Shown: positions 43,124-53,336, numbered from the stretch's first letter. The stretch is DNA of 64,000 nt from DASTCZ01 sp963704455 (GCA_963704455.1 OY969905.1:3782001-3846000), one strand, 5' to 3'. Translations and numbers: made by a program. Notes: generated from the sequence alone by a model not told the origin.

Positions 43124-44565
43124 ATCGCACCATCAAAAATCCCATCAATGATAAATTCCTACTGGGCGTGACGCTCGCCCTCGCCGCAGTAGCGGCGATC
43201 GCGGTTTGCTCGCGGCCATCGCAAGCGCAAGGCGGCTCTGACGTCCTGCTAATCAAGAACGCCACGGTCCTCACCGTAACGAAGGGCACGATCAAGAATG
43301 GCTCGGTGCTGATTCGCAATGGCAAGATCACCGAAGTTGGCGCGAACGTAGCTGCCCCCGCCGGCGCTACCGTCATTGACGGCACCGGCATGTTCGTCGC
43401 GCCAGGCACCATTGATTGCCACTCGCACATCGCCATCGAAGGCGGCGTCAATGAAGGCAGCGTGTCCGATTCCTCCATGGCGAACATTCTCGACGTCATT
43501 AACTCCGAAGATCCCGACATCTACCGCGATCTCGCCGGCGGTGTGACTGCCGCAAATGTTCTTCACGGCAGCGCGAACGCCATCGGCGGCCAGACCGTTG
43601 TCATCAAGCTGCGCTGGGGGCTTCCTGCCGACAAACTTATATTTGAAGGCGCGGTGCCCGGCATCAAATTTGCTCTCGGCGAAAATCCAAAGCGCTCGAA
43701 CTCCACAATTCTTCCGGGTCAGGTGCGCAGGTATCCCGCAACACGCGAGGGCGTCGAGGACGTGATTCGCCAGTCCTTCACCGAAGCCGTCGAATATAAA
43801 AAGCAGTGGGACGATTACAACCGCCGCAAAGCGGCCGGCGAATCGAATCTGATTCCGCCGCGCCGCGATCTCCGGCTCGACCCGCTCGTCGAAGTCCTCG
43901 AAGGCAAACGTTATGTCCACTCTCACTGTTATCGCGCCGACGAAATCCTGATGCTCCTGCGCGTCTCGAATGAATTCGGTTTCAAGGTGCGCACGCTCCA
44001 GCACGTTCTTGAAGGCTACAAAGTCGCCAAGGAAATGGCCGCCTACGGCGTCGGCGGTTCCACGTTCTCCGACTGGTGGTCCTACAAGCTCGAAGCCTAT
44101 GACGCCATTCCTTACAACATGGCGCTGATGGCGCAGAAGGGCGTCGTCGTTTCCGTCAATTCCGACGACGCCGAAGAGGCCACGCACCTCAATCAGGAAG
44201 CGGCGAAGGGCATCAAGTATGGCGGAATGTCCCGCGACGAAGCGATGAAGCTCTTCACCATCAATCCGGCTATCCAGCTCGGCATTGACAAGCGCGTCGG
44301 CTCCATCGAAGTCGGCAAAGACGCCGACCTCGCCATCTACAATCACGACCCGCTCAGCGTTTACGCCGTCGTTCAGAAAACTATTATCGACGGCAAGGTG
44401 TACTTCGACCGCGACAAGGACATCGCCATGCGCGCCGAGAACGCCAAGGAAAAGGCGGCGCTTATCGAGAAGGAACGCCAGGCCACCGCAGGTCGCGGCG
44501 GCGGGCGCGGCGGGCAGGGACCGGGCCGCGGGCCCGGCAGCACCATCGAGGATCGGGAGGAATAG
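43120..44565 (+). CDS. Exported amidohydrolase, active site intact
   Basis: A signal region (LGVTLALAAVAAIAVCSRPSQA) precedes the amidohydrolase fold. The metal site is present: APGTIDCHSHIAIEGG (His-x-His), VVIKLRWG (bridging Lys position), YVHSHCYRADEI, TLQHVLEGYKVAKEM and VVSVNSDDAEEATH (Asp). DADLAIYNHDPLSV closes the fold. The C-terminus has a Gly/Arg-rich tail. It begins inside the stop of the upstream gene (ATGA overlap) and ends six bases before the third homologue. The substrate is unknown; relatives include peptidases and imidazolonepropionase-like enzymes. Confidence 0.86.
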   Translation: MNRTIKNPINDKFLLGVTLALAAVAAIAVCSRPSQAQGGSDVLLIKNATVLTVTKGTIKNGSVLIRNGKITEVGANVAAPAGATVIDGTGMFVAPGTIDCHSHIAIEGGVNEGSVSDSSMANILDVINSEDPDIYRDLAGGVTAANVLHGSANAIGGQTVVIKLRWGLPADKLIFEGAVPGIKFALGENPKRSNSTILPGQVRRYPATREGVEDVIRQSFTEAVEYKKQWDDYNRRKAAGESNLIPPRRDLRLDPLVEVLEGKRYVHSHCYRADEILMLLRVSNEFGFKVRTLQHVLEGYKVAKEMAAYGVGGSTFSDWWSYKLEAYDAIPYNMALMAQKGVVVSVNSDDAEEATHLNQEAAKGIKYGGMSRDEAMKLFTINPAIQLGIDKRVGSIEVGKDADLAIYNHDPLSVYAVVQKTIIDGKVYFDRDKDIAMRAENAKEKAALIEKERQATAGRGGGRGGQGPGRGPGSTIEDREE

Positions 44566-44570
44566 CCGCC

Positions 44571-45896
44571 ATGAAACCGACGAAAACAATTCTCATCACT
44601 CTCATTGCATTTCTGGCGGCGGTCCTCGCGGTTGCGCCCGCAACGCATGCGCAAGCGTCACAGTCCTATGCCATCACCGGCGCAAGAGTCTTCCCGATCT
44701 CCGGGCCGCCGATGGACGGCGCAACCATCATCATTCGCGATGGCAAAATCACCGCCGTTGGTAAGGTCGCGATTCCTTCCGGCGCGAAAGTGATTGACGC
44801 CAAGGGTCTTGAAGTCTACCCCGGCATTTTCAACGCCATCACCGAGATGGGCATCAATGAAATCGGCGCGGTCGACGCGTCTGTAGACTCGGGCGAACTC
44901 GGCGAATACAACCCGCAGCTTGTCACCGCATCCGCCGTGAATCCCGCAAGCGCTCATATTCCTGTCACGCGCGCCGACGGCATCACTCATGTTATCTCCG
45001 CAATGGGTGCTGGCGGCGGGCGCGGCGGAGGCGGCGGAGGCGGCGGCTCCGTTATCCCCGGCCAGGCCTCGCTCTTCAATCTTGCGGGCTGGACGATGGA
45101 CGAAATGCAGATCCGACGCTCGGCCGCAATGACCGTCAACTGGCCCAATCTTCCTGGCGGTGGCGGCGGAGGACGTGGCGGCGGTGCCGTGGCAGGCGGT
45201 GCCACCCGCGCGGAATATGACCGGCGCATCGCAGAGCTCGCCGAATGGCTTGACCGCGCGCGCCACTACGCGCAGGCCAAGCAGGCGAATGCGAATTTCG
45301 CGCGCGACCTCAAGCTCGAAGCGCTCGTTCCGGTAATCAAGGGAGAGATGCCGCTCTTCGTCATGGCCAATCAGGCCAACCAGATTCGCGAAGCCGTGGC
45401 GTTCTGCGACAAGCAAAAAGTAAAAATGATTCTTGCCACCGGCACCGCTGCGGGCGAAGTAAAAGACTTGCTCAAAGAAAAAAATGTCCCAGTGGTGTTG
45501 CGTCCAACTCTCACGCTCGTCCGTGGCGAAGACGATCCCTACGATATGTCGCTCACTCTTGCCGGTGAACTTTCCAAGGCAGGCGTCAAGATCGCCTTCG
45601 GCAGTTTCGGCAATGAGTTCGCGCGCCGCATTACGCAGCAGGTGGGCAACTCTGTGGCCTACGGGCTTCCGCACGAAGAAGGTCTCAAGGCCCTCACCAT
45701 CTATCCGGCGGAAATGTTCGGCGTCAGCAAAGAGCTGGGCACCATCGAAGTCGGCAAGATGGCCAACCTCATCATCACAAATGGCGACCCGCTTGAGCTG
45801 ACCACCGAGGTGAAGTATCTTTTCATCCGCGGCATTCAAACGAGCACGGACAATCGCCACCGCCAGCTCTACGAGGAGTATCGCAAGCGGCCGTAG
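44571..45896 (+). CDS. Exported amidohydrolase-like protein lacking the His-x-His site
   Basis: The third homologue has a signal peptide (ILITLIAFLAAVLAVAPATHA) and the family opening AITGARVFPISGPPMDGATI. The metal site reads YPGIFNAITEMG instead of PGLIDAHxH. Two Gly-rich runs interrupt the barrel (near residues 146 and 198). MANLIITNGDPLEL and FIRGIQT close the fold. Its layout is closer to the first gene than to the middle one. A terminator at 45944 ends the operon. Confidence 0.8.
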   Translation: MKPTKTILITLIAFLAAVLAVAPATHAQASQSYAITGARVFPISGPPMDGATIIIRDGKITAVGKVAIPSGAKVIDAKGLEVYPGIFNAITEMGINEIGAVDASVDSGELGEYNPQLVTASAVNPASAHIPVTRADGITHVISAMGAGGGRGGGGGGGGSVIPGQASLFNLAGWTMDEMQIRRSAAMTVNWPNLPGGGGGGRGGGAVAGGATRAEYDRRIAELAEWLDRARHYAQAKQANANFARDLKLEALVPVIKGEMPLFVMANQANQIREAVAFCDKQKVKMILATGTAAGEVKDLLKEKNVPVVLRPTLTLVRGEDDPYDMSLTLAGELSKAGVKIAFGSFGNEFARRITQQVGNSVAYGLPHEEGLKALTIYPAEMFGVSKELGTIEVGKMANLIITNGDPLELTTEVKYLFIRGIQTSTDNRHRQLYEEYRKRP

Positions 45897-45943
45897 CGGT
45901 TTTCGCCGAAACGCATAACTCGCTCGTTAATTTATTTCGCAAG

Positions 45944-45972
45944 AGAGGCTTCCAACTCGGAAGCCTCTTTTC
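45944..45972 (+). terminator. Terminator of the amidohydrolase operon
   Basis: AGAGGCTTCC, loop AACTC, GGAAGCCTCT then TTTTC, beginning 47 bases after the last stop. The flanking CGCAAG and CTTGCG extend the stem further. Confidence 0.88.
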
Positions 45973-46083
45973 TTGCGCCTCGTCGCCGCCAAGTATCCGC
46001 AAGGCTGATTCCCTCATCCAATCATTCGTGAGAAGATTCATCAGTGTGCCCGCATTCGCCTGCATCCGTTGCAGGGAAGCGCG

Positions 46084-46119
46084 CGATTTGCATCGAGGTG
46101 TTCGATTTGCATCGAGGTG
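46084..46119 (+). repeat. Tandem 17-bp repeat carrying the ribosome binding site
   Basis: CGATTTGCATCGAGGTG occurs twice, with two bases between the copies. Each contains GAGGTG. The second copy lies four bases before the thiolase ATG, so the Shine-Dalgarno is duplicated. Confidence 0.85.
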
Positions 46120-46123
46120 ATCC

Positions 46124-47332
<1,209 letters not shown>

Positions 47333-47353
47333 AATACGCCGGACGCCTTCCTC

Positions 47354-47572
47354 TCATGGCTTAGGAGGCCACCCACCGATAATCGGGGAAGTACACAAAG
47401 ACAATTGAGCCGGTCTGCGATAGTTTGTCTTCGCGTGAATTCCTGCGTCGACTGTGGCGAGTTGCGTCTCCGCACCCGAGAACCCGACTATTCTTCCCCC
47501 TGCAACGACGTTTGACATTTTTGTTTGTTCCTGACGGAGGGTGTGCAAAAAATTGGGCACAGTCTCTGCCAT
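47354..47572 (-). CDS. Possible small protein downstream of the XRE regulator
   Basis: A 72-residue frame beginning MAETVPNFLHTLRQEQ, starting nine bases after the regulator stop. It has no recognised domain and no clear ribosome binding site. Translational linkage to the regulator would be the main reason to believe it. Confidence 0.3.
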   Translation of the reverse strand: MAETVPNFLHTLRQEQTKMSNVVAGGRIVGFSGAETQLATVDAGIHAKTNYRRPAQLSLCTSPIIGGWPPKP

Positions 47573-47581
47573 CGGACGGCC

Positions 47582-47809
47582 CTATTCCGCACGGGTGATG
47601 AGCTGGCTGAGTCTCATGCCCAGCGCTACCGCTAGGCCGTTGGCTACTTCGATGCCAACACTCACCTTACCGAGTTCAATCGAACTGATGTATGTTCGGT
47701 GTACGTTAGCGCGTTCAGCAAAATCTTCCTGCGACATGCCCAATCTCTCGCGTTCGCGGCGGACGGCGCGACCGAAGGTGCTGCGAGAAAATCTTGTTGC
47801 CTTAAGCAC
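47582..47809 (-). CDS. XRE-family helix-turn-helix regulator
   Basis: A 75-residue Cro/C1-type DNA-binding protein. RRERERLGMSQEDFAERANVHRTYISSIELGKV is a textbook HTH_3, followed by the helix IEVANGLAVALGM. There is no other domain. Such stand-alone proteins are often repressors or antitoxins. It is divergent from the lipoprotein gene at 47877, which is a plausible target. Confidence 0.9.
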   Translation of the reverse strand: MLKATRFSRSTFGRAVRRERERLGMSQEDFAERANVHRTYISSIELGKVSVGIEVANGLAVALGMRLSQLITRAE

Positions 47810-47876
47810 TACATACTTCTAATATCTCGCAGACGGTCATTCTACAGACGATCCTCTACACAACCAGAGGTGAATG

Positions 47877-48599
47877 ATGCGAGATGGTCTGAAATGTAGA
47901 TTGATAATTCTTTCTATGACGCTCGGTCTGGCTATTGGGTGCAATGGGGGAGGCCCTTCTTCTAGCCAAATCAGCATCGCCGGGAACTGGCAATTCACGT
48001 TCACATCAATTCACGGGGCGGAGGGAGCTGGTGCAGGTGCCATCACTCAATCGGGCTCTAGTTTTTCCGGTACGCTCACATTGACGAATGCGTGCGCGAG
48101 CTCGGGCCCGATCAGCGGCACTATTTCTGGGATCGCCCTGTCGGCCGTCCTAACCGAAAACGGTCAAGCAGTGAACCTGACTGGGACTGTGGCAAGTAGC
48201 GGGATGTCTGGCAGTGGCACTTATACGTCCGCCGCAGGCGGCTGCACGAACGGGGATAGCGGCGCGTGGAGTGGAAACGATCCTTCGATTTCCGGCTCAT
48301 TTTTAGGCGCATTGCGTCCGGCGGATCGATTGCCGGTCGGTGTCTCACTAAGACTAAAAGAAGTGGGCGGAATGGTCTCCGGGTCAGCTCTCTTCACAAG
48401 TTCCGCCTGCTTCAGCTCAGTGACACTTGCCGGGAAAGCAGTTGGGTCAACTATTAATCTTGAGGGCAACGCCGCGGACGGTCCGATCGCCCTTATAGGG
48501 ACCTTGGATGCGTCTGGGAAAACGCTTAGCCTCGAATCCCAAGTAAGCGGGCACTGCCAAGCTGAGTCTGCCCCCGGGACGTTAACAAAGGTGCAGTAG
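47877..48599 (+). CDS. Lipoprotein of unknown function
   Basis: The signal ends in a lipobox, LGLAIGC, so the mature protein should be lipid-anchored at Cys. The rest is Ser/Gly/Thr-rich beta strands in two repeats (NWQFTFTSIHGAEGAGAGAI, GVSLRLKEVGGMVSGSALF), typical of small extracellular beta-barrel lipoproteins of this phylum. The second of two adjacent ATGs (47877) is better spaced from AGAGG. No enzyme motif is seen. Confidence 0.72.
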   Translation: MRDGLKCRLIILSMTLGLAIGCNGGGPSSSQISIAGNWQFTFTSIHGAEGAGAGAITQSGSSFSGTLTLTNACASSGPISGTISGIALSAVLTENGQAVNLTGTVASSGMSGSGTYTSAAGGCTNGDSGAWSGNDPSISGSFLGALRPADRLPVGVSLRLKEVGGMVSGSALFTSSACFSSVTLAGKAVGSTINLEGNAADGPIALIGTLDASGKTLSLESQVSGHCQAESAPGTLTKVQ

Positions 48600-48902
48600 C
48601 GACGCCACGCTCACACAAAATCCGTGCGCTGGTCGCACGCCATTCGCCAGTCGAACCAACCGATCGCAAACTGGAATCAGGCAATTTTGGATGCCCTCTC
48701 ACTGGTGAGTCGTACAAAGGACAAATATAGTTGTTAAGACGAATATAAGTGTCTGTAAGAAGCCATGACATTCCTCCAGCCGCGGCCTTCTTGATCGGGG
48801 TGTCCGCGTACGAGGTTCCGGCGCGTTGCCCCTTATTGGCATTCCGCGTAAGATGGATGTGTTCTGCAGCGCGTGTCGCATTTGCCGCGCTTGAAGGCCC
48901 GA
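48600..48902. other. Intergenic region with nothing recognised
   Basis: About 300 bases between the lipoprotein and the cyclotransferase genes. Base composition is less GC-rich than the genes around it. No gene, hairpin terminator, tRNA or insertion-sequence remnant could be identified. Confidence 0.5.
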
Positions 48903-49358
48903 ATGGCTCCGAATACATCCTGGTATTTCGCTTACGGCAGCAACCTGAACGCCGCGCAGTTTCAAATGCGTGCCGGACAGGTGCTCGAACAAACGGTCGG
49001 CGAGCTCAAGGGCTACGAGCTGCGCTTCAATAAAAAAGTCCGCGGCGGCTCGGCCTCCGCGAATATCCAGCCCTCGCCCGGGAAAAGCGTCCGAGGCGTT
49101 CTTTATCGCATCCCGGAATCCTCCTATCGCAATCTCGATCGCTACGAAGGCGCGCCCGTGCATTACCGTCGCATCGAGGTCCAGGTGACGGCCGCTGACG
49201 GCCGCGCAATCGGAGCGCAGGCTTTCATCGCCACGAAAGTGGAAAAGGGACTCCGCCCCGCGCCTCACTATTTGCAAACAATTCTCGACGGCGCCGCCGA
49301 GCACGGCCTGCCCGCCGACTATATCGCTGGAATTCGCGCAGAAGCTGGCGCAAACTAA
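48903..49358 (+). CDS. Gamma-glutamylcyclotransferase-like protein
   Basis: Opens with TSWYFAYGSNLNAAQFQMR, the conserved YGSN substrate loop of the GGCT/AIG2 fold. Further motifs are VRGVLYRIPESSYRNLDRYEGAP, which holds the likely catalytic Glu, and YRRIEVQV. Members cyclise gamma-glutamyl amino acids to 5-oxoproline, and some have other amide substrates. The ATG at 48903 has GAAGG five bases upstream; a GTG at 48873 would add ten residues. With ggt at 4227 the cell may recycle gamma-glutamyl compounds. Confidence 0.85.
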   Translation: MAPNTSWYFAYGSNLNAAQFQMRAGQVLEQTVGELKGYELRFNKKVRGGSASANIQPSPGKSVRGVLYRIPESSYRNLDRYEGAPVHYRRIEVQVTAADGRAIGAQAFIATKVEKGLRPAPHYLQTILDGAAEHGLPADYIAGIRAEAGAN

Positions 49359-49472
49359 TAGCGTCCTTGTGTCCCCGGTCACTGCGCTGCGCCTAGAATT
49401 AGTTTAGAATTGCGGTTTTAGTCGCGCGACAATCGTCGCGAGACATTTGTTAGGCGACAAAGGAGACCCACC

Positions 49473-51269
49473 ATGGCTACCACAATGGCGCCCGCCAATA
49501 TCGCCAAGGGCGGCGGATTTCTTCTCGAGAAGGCCCTCCCCAGCGACGTCTTCACTCCCGCCGATATCACCGATGACGCGCGCCTCATCGGCCAGACCGC
49601 CGAAGAGTTCGTCATGAAGGAAGTTCTCCCACTCGTAAAGGAACTCGAAGCGAAGCAGCCGGGCCTGATGGTCCAGCTCATAAAGAAATCCGGCGACCTC
49701 GGCCTCCTCGGCGCGGGCGTCCCCGAACAATACGGCGGCGCAGGCCTCGACAAAATCTCCACCACTGTGCTCACCGAAAAACTTTCTGTGTACGCGGGGT
49801 TCGCCGTCTCCCACGGCGCGCAAACCGGTATCGGCACGCTGCCCATTGTTTACTTCGGCACCGAAGAGCAGAAAAAGAAATATCTCCCCAAGCTCGCTAC
49901 TGGCGAATGGTTGGCCGCGTACTGTCTTTCCGAGCCGCAGGCCGGCTCCGATGCGCAGAATGCGCTCACGCGTGCCGAGCTTTCGCCTGACGGTAAGCAC
50001 TGGATCCTGAACGGCCAGAAAATGTGGATCACCAACGGCGGCTTCGCGGACGTTTACATCGTCTTCGCCAAAGTGGACGGCGAAAAATTCTCCGCCTTCA
50101 TCGTGGAACGGACTTTCCCCGGCTTCACCGCCGGCAATGAAGAGCACAAGATGGGCATTCACGGCAGCTCGACCACGCCCATCTTCATGGAGAATTGCAA
50201 AGTCCCGAAAGAAAATCTGCTCCACGAAATCGGCCGCGGCCACATCGTCGCGTTTAACATTCTCAACTCCGGGCGCTTCACGCTCGGCGCTTCCTGCGTC
50301 GGCGGCTCGAAGAACACGCTCGCGGCCGCCTCGAAATACACCAAGGAACGCAAGGCATTCGGCAAGCCCATCGGCGATTTCGGTCTCGTGAAGGAAAAGC
50401 TTGCCGAGATGGCCATTCAAATCTTCGCCGTTGAGTCCATGGTCTACCGCTCCGCGGGCGTGATTGATTCCGCCATCGCCGCCGGCTCGGGCGGCGATAA
50501 GACGCAGCATCTCATGCGCGTCCTCGAGGAATACGCTATCGAAAGTTCCATCGCAAAAGTTTACGGCAGCGAAATGCTCGATTACGTTGTGGACGAGGCC
50601 GTGCAAATCTTCGGCGGCTACGGCTTCCACGAAGACTATCCCGTCTGCCGCGCATATCGCGATAGCCGCGTCAACCGCATCTTTGAGGGCACCAACGAAA
50701 TCAACCGCATGCTCATTATCCAGATGCTGATGAAGCGCGCTTTTTCCGGCGCGCTTCCGTTGATTGCCGCCACGATGAAGCTCGCCGACGAAATCCTCAG
50801 CGGCCCCTCCACTCCGGAAACCTCAGACGGCCTTCTCGCCGAAGAAGCCCGCGTCGTCACCAACTCAAAAAAGATTTTCCTGCAGGCCGCGGGCGGCGCC
50901 GTCCAGAAATTCCGCGAGAAGCTTGCAGACGAGCAGGAACTCGTCGCCGCGCTTGCCAACATCGTCATGGAAATTTACGCCATGGAATCGTCGCTCTTGC
51001 GCGCGCAGAAGTCCGCCGCCACCCGCGGCGAGCAGGCATCAAGCGTCATGCTCGATGCCGCACGCGCGTTCATCCATGACGCCGCCGACCGCCTCGAACA
51101 CGAAGCGCGCCGCGCCCTCGCTGCCGTCCACGAAGGCGACATGCTCGCCACGCAGATGGCCGTGCTCAAGCGTTTCGCAAAGCGCGCGCCCGCGGACACC
51201 ATCGGCATGCGCCGCCGCGTCGCCGCCGCCGTCCAATCGGCTGACCGCTATCCATTTGAAGGGCGCTGA
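49473..51269 (+). CDS. fadE: Acyl-CoA dehydrogenase
   Basis: This FAD enzyme opens beta-oxidation. LGLLGAGVPEQYGGAGLD, CLSEPQAGSDAQNALTRA, MWITNGGFADVYIVFAKV and VQIFGGYGFHEDYPVCRAYRD are the standard motifs; the last contains the FAD-binding segment. RIFEGTNEINRMLI carries the catalytic-Glu region. At 598 residues it has the C-terminal extension of the VLCAD/FadE-B.subtilis type. The gene is strongly expressed-looking in codon use and is followed after eight bases by an unknown. Confidence 0.93.
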   Translation: MATTMAPANIAKGGGFLLEKALPSDVFTPADITDDARLIGQTAEEFVMKEVLPLVKELEAKQPGLMVQLIKKSGDLGLLGAGVPEQYGGAGLDKISTTVLTEKLSVYAGFAVSHGAQTGIGTLPIVYFGTEEQKKKYLPKLATGEWLAAYCLSEPQAGSDAQNALTRAELSPDGKHWILNGQKMWITNGGFADVYIVFAKVDGEKFSAFIVERTFPGFTAGNEEHKMGIHGSSTTPIFMENCKVPKENLLHEIGRGHIVAFNILNSGRFTLGASCVGGSKNTLAAASKYTKERKAFGKPIGDFGLVKEKLAEMAIQIFAVESMVYRSAGVIDSAIAAGSGGDKTQHLMRVLEEYAIESSIAKVYGSEMLDYVVDEAVQIFGGYGFHEDYPVCRAYRDSRVNRIFEGTNEINRMLIIQMLMKRAFSGALPLIAATMKLADEILSGPSTPETSDGLLAEEARVVTNSKKIFLQAAGGAVQKFREKLADEQELVAALANIVMEIYAMESSLLRAQKSAATRGEQASSVMLDAARAFIHDAADRLEHEARRALAAVHEGDMLATQMAVLKRFAKRAPADTIGMRRRVAAAVQSADRYPFEGR

Positions 51270-51277
51270 GCCTTATC

Positions 51278-51916
51278 TTGCCCGCGACTTCACGCCGTAA
51301 AAAAACGCCGCGCGGCATCGTTCGCTCGAGCAACGATCGGCCAAGCAAGGCAAGTCGCTCTGCACGGGCCACAAAACATAAAACCGCCCCGTGCGAATCA
51401 GCGCCGCTAAATCTTTCCATTAACTGGATCCGCTCGCTCGCCGAACCCTACCTCCGCGGCTACCGCGCCAAGCCCGAGCGCGCAGACGGTCTCCGCGGTT
51501 ATTATTTTTCGCTCAAGCCCGCCGCACGCGGCAGCGGCGCTCTCGGCTTCTTCGTCGGCTTCCTCGGCGAGACCGGCGCCTTTGCGCACCTCAGGCCCGC
51601 CGCACCCGAATGCCTCATCTTTGCTTTCATTGATCCGACCGGCGGCCCGCTCCACCGCGCGCAGGTCCGCGACCCAAAGGGCACGCTGCGCTGGACATCC
51701 GGCTATATCGCCTGGCTCACCCATCGCCCCCCGAAATTTCAGTTTTATGAAACCGAGCGCACCGCTCTCATCCGCCACGCCTCAATGCGCGCTTGGCCCG
51801 CCGAAGAAATCCAGCACCTTGCCGGCAACTTTTTCACCGAAACGCTCGCCTGGCTCGTCCGTAGCGGACTTGTCCGCCGCTGGCGCGAACTCTCCGCAGC
51901 CGCCATGAAGAATTAG
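51278..51916 (+). CDS. Protein of unknown function in the fadE transcript
   Basis: A 212-residue protein with a basic, Ser/Arg/Lys-rich head of about 45 residues and an ordered body: LSINWIRSLAEPYLRGY, GYYFSLKPAARGSGALGFFVGF, LIFAFIDPTGGPLHRAQVRD, WTSGYIAWLTHRPPKFQFYE. No family was recognised. It starts with TTG at 51278, eight bases after the fadE stop, so the real start may lie further in. Coding bias is strong and matches neighbours. Confidence 0.6.
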   Translation: MPATSRRKKTPRGIVRSSNDRPSKASRSARATKHKTAPCESAPLNLSINWIRSLAEPYLRGYRAKPERADGLRGYYFSLKPAARGSGALGFFVGFLGETGAFAHLRPAAPECLIFAFIDPTGGPLHRAQVRDPKGTLRWTSGYIAWLTHRPPKFQFYETERTALIRHASMRAWPAEEIQHLAGNFFTETLAWLVRSGLVRRWRELSAAAMKN

Positions 51917-52103
51917 AAATCGCCATTTTCCCCAGCAAATCAGTCATTCCCATTTTGAAACAGGAGATTGGTAGTCCCAGTACTGCCATTCCCTTTGCAC
52001 TATTGAGGGCGATTCTTCTTTGTTGTGTAATGATATCGTCGCATCATTGAGCGCATCTTTTGCATCTCATCAGTGTTAAGTGTATTGGAGTGGAGGAATT
52101 CTG

Positions 52104-52520
52104 GTGCAGACCCCTGGTTTCAATCAGCCGGAGACCAATCAGCCGGAACCAATTCATCAGGAAATCATCCAGCAGGAATTAATTTATGCGCACGCGGAAG
52201 AGCCCGGCGAAATAGCTTCCTACGAACCCGCCCCAGCCAGCTCCCCGCGCCGCAGATCCTGGACCAAGTGGCTTTGGCTTGCCGCAGGGGCATTCCTGAT
52301 TTTCCAGTTTTATTACGTGCAGGAGATGCTCGCGATACTCGTCATCTTTGCGGGAATTTTTATTATCTTTGCCATCATCGCAGGCATCGTTTACGCCGTG
52401 GGACGCGCCGGCGAATCCACCATCACTGCCGCCGAGCCAGTCGCCCGCCGCGGCATGGAGTTGGCCGAAGAGGTCAGCAAAAAGACATTCCGCCGTCCAC
52501 GCTCAGCGCCTGCCCCGTGA
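52104..52520 (+). CDS. Small membrane protein of unknown function
   Basis: The N-terminal 60 residues are Gln/Glu/Pro-rich with a repeated pattern (NQPETNQPEPIHQEIIQQE). Two hydrophobic helices follow (WLWLAAGAFLIFQFYYV, ILVIFAGIFIIFAIIAG). A basic tail ends the protein. GTG at 52104 is chosen because GGAGGAATTCTG precedes it. Its end overlaps the convergent SDR gene by 47 bases. Confidence 0.65.
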   Translation: MQTPGFNQPETNQPEPIHQEIIQQELIYAHAEEPGEIASYEPAPASSPRRRSWTKWLWLAAGAFLIFQFYYVQEMLAILVIFAGIFIIFAIIAGIVYAVGRAGESTITAAEPVARRGMELAEEVSKKTFRRPRSAPAP

Positions 52521-53259
52521 TGGCGCTCGCCTGATCCGACGCAAGAAACAATGCCGCTGCGGCGATTTCATCCGCGGTCTGCGGGCGTCCCTGCAGTATC
52601 GTCTGAACGTAGGCCTTGAACATTTGTTCCGGGTCGCCGCCCGTGCGCGCCGCCAGTCCGCGCCCCAATTCCTGTGACATCTCCGTCTCCGGCACCGGCC
52701 CCGGTAAAATGGCATTCGCCCGCACACCGTGCCGCGCTCCCTCCGCCGCCGTCGTCCGCGTCAATCCGAGAAGTCCGGCCTTCGATGTCGCGTAGGCCGC
52801 GCCCCAGGTGTAAGCCATCCGCGCCGCCACGCTTGAGATGTTGACGATCGCGCCCCAGTTTCTTGCATACATCATCGGCAGCGCCGCGCGCGTCATCAGA
52901 AACGCTCCGCGCAATTGCACCGCCAGCACGCGGTCCCAATCCGCGGGCGCGATCTCTTCAATGGGCGCCACCGGCCCGTAAATCCCCGCGTTGTTTACCA
53001 GGATGTCCGCGCCGCCGTATATTTCTTCTGCCATCCGCATAACGCGCGCGACATCTTCTTCACGCGACACGTCCGCCGTTACCGCCACTGCCTTGCCGTC
53101 GTGCTCCTCAATGTCCCGGACTACGCTCACAAGTTGCTCCGATGTCCGCGCCGCAATCACCACGCTCGCGCCTTCCATCCCGAACCGCCGCGCGATGGCC
53201 CGGCCGATTCCGCGCCCGCCGCCGGTCACGATCGCCACTCGTTCCGCCAGTTGCGTCAT
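52474..53259 (-). CDS. Short-chain dehydrogenase/reductase (FabG-like)
   Basis: A classical SDR of 261 residues. The NAD(P) loop is VTGGGRGIGRAIA (TGxxxGxG). ILVNNAGIYGP carries NNAG, and the active site is Ser in VNISSVAA with YATSK. ILPGPVPETEM is the substrate loop and ITGQALSVDGG the C-terminal signature. ARTSEQL after strand two, with Arg, suggests NADPH. The substrate is unknown. A palindrome upstream at 53302 may regulate it. Confidence 0.9.
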   Translation of the reverse strand: MTQLAERVAIVTGGGRGIGRAIARRFGMEGASVVIAARTSEQLVSVVRDIEEHDGKAVAVTADVSREEDVARVMRMAEEIYGGADILVNNAGIYGPVAPIEEIAPADWDRVLAVQLRGAFLMTRAALPMMYARNWGAIVNISSVAARMAYTWGAAYATSKAGLLGLTRTTAAEGARHGVRANAILPGPVPETEMSQELGRGLAARTGGDPEQMFKAYVQTILQGRPQTADEIAAAALFLASDQASAITGQALSVDGGMSFC

Positions 53260-53301
53260 TATTCTCGTTCCTCACACTTCAGATTGCACTTTGCGGCCCT
53301 A

Positions 53302-53336
53302 GGTTGCAACCATTGTGTTGCACGCAGAGTAACACA
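53302..53336. repeat. Two adjacent inverted repeats, possible operator
   Basis: GGTTGCAACC is a perfect 10-bp palindrome. Two bases later TGTGTT is matched by AACACA after 11 bases. Such spacing is common for dimeric repressors. They lie 43 bases upstream of the SDR ATG. Confidence 0.4.

Noticed and set aside
43249..44589. Minus-strand open frame of 446 residues opposite the middle amidohydrolase
   Set aside because: A shadow of the intact amidohydrolase; no motif and atypical composition.
48526..48918. Minus-strand frame between lipoprotein and cyclotransferase genes
   Set aside because: It overlaps both neighbours, has mixed codon use and no recognisable protein pattern.
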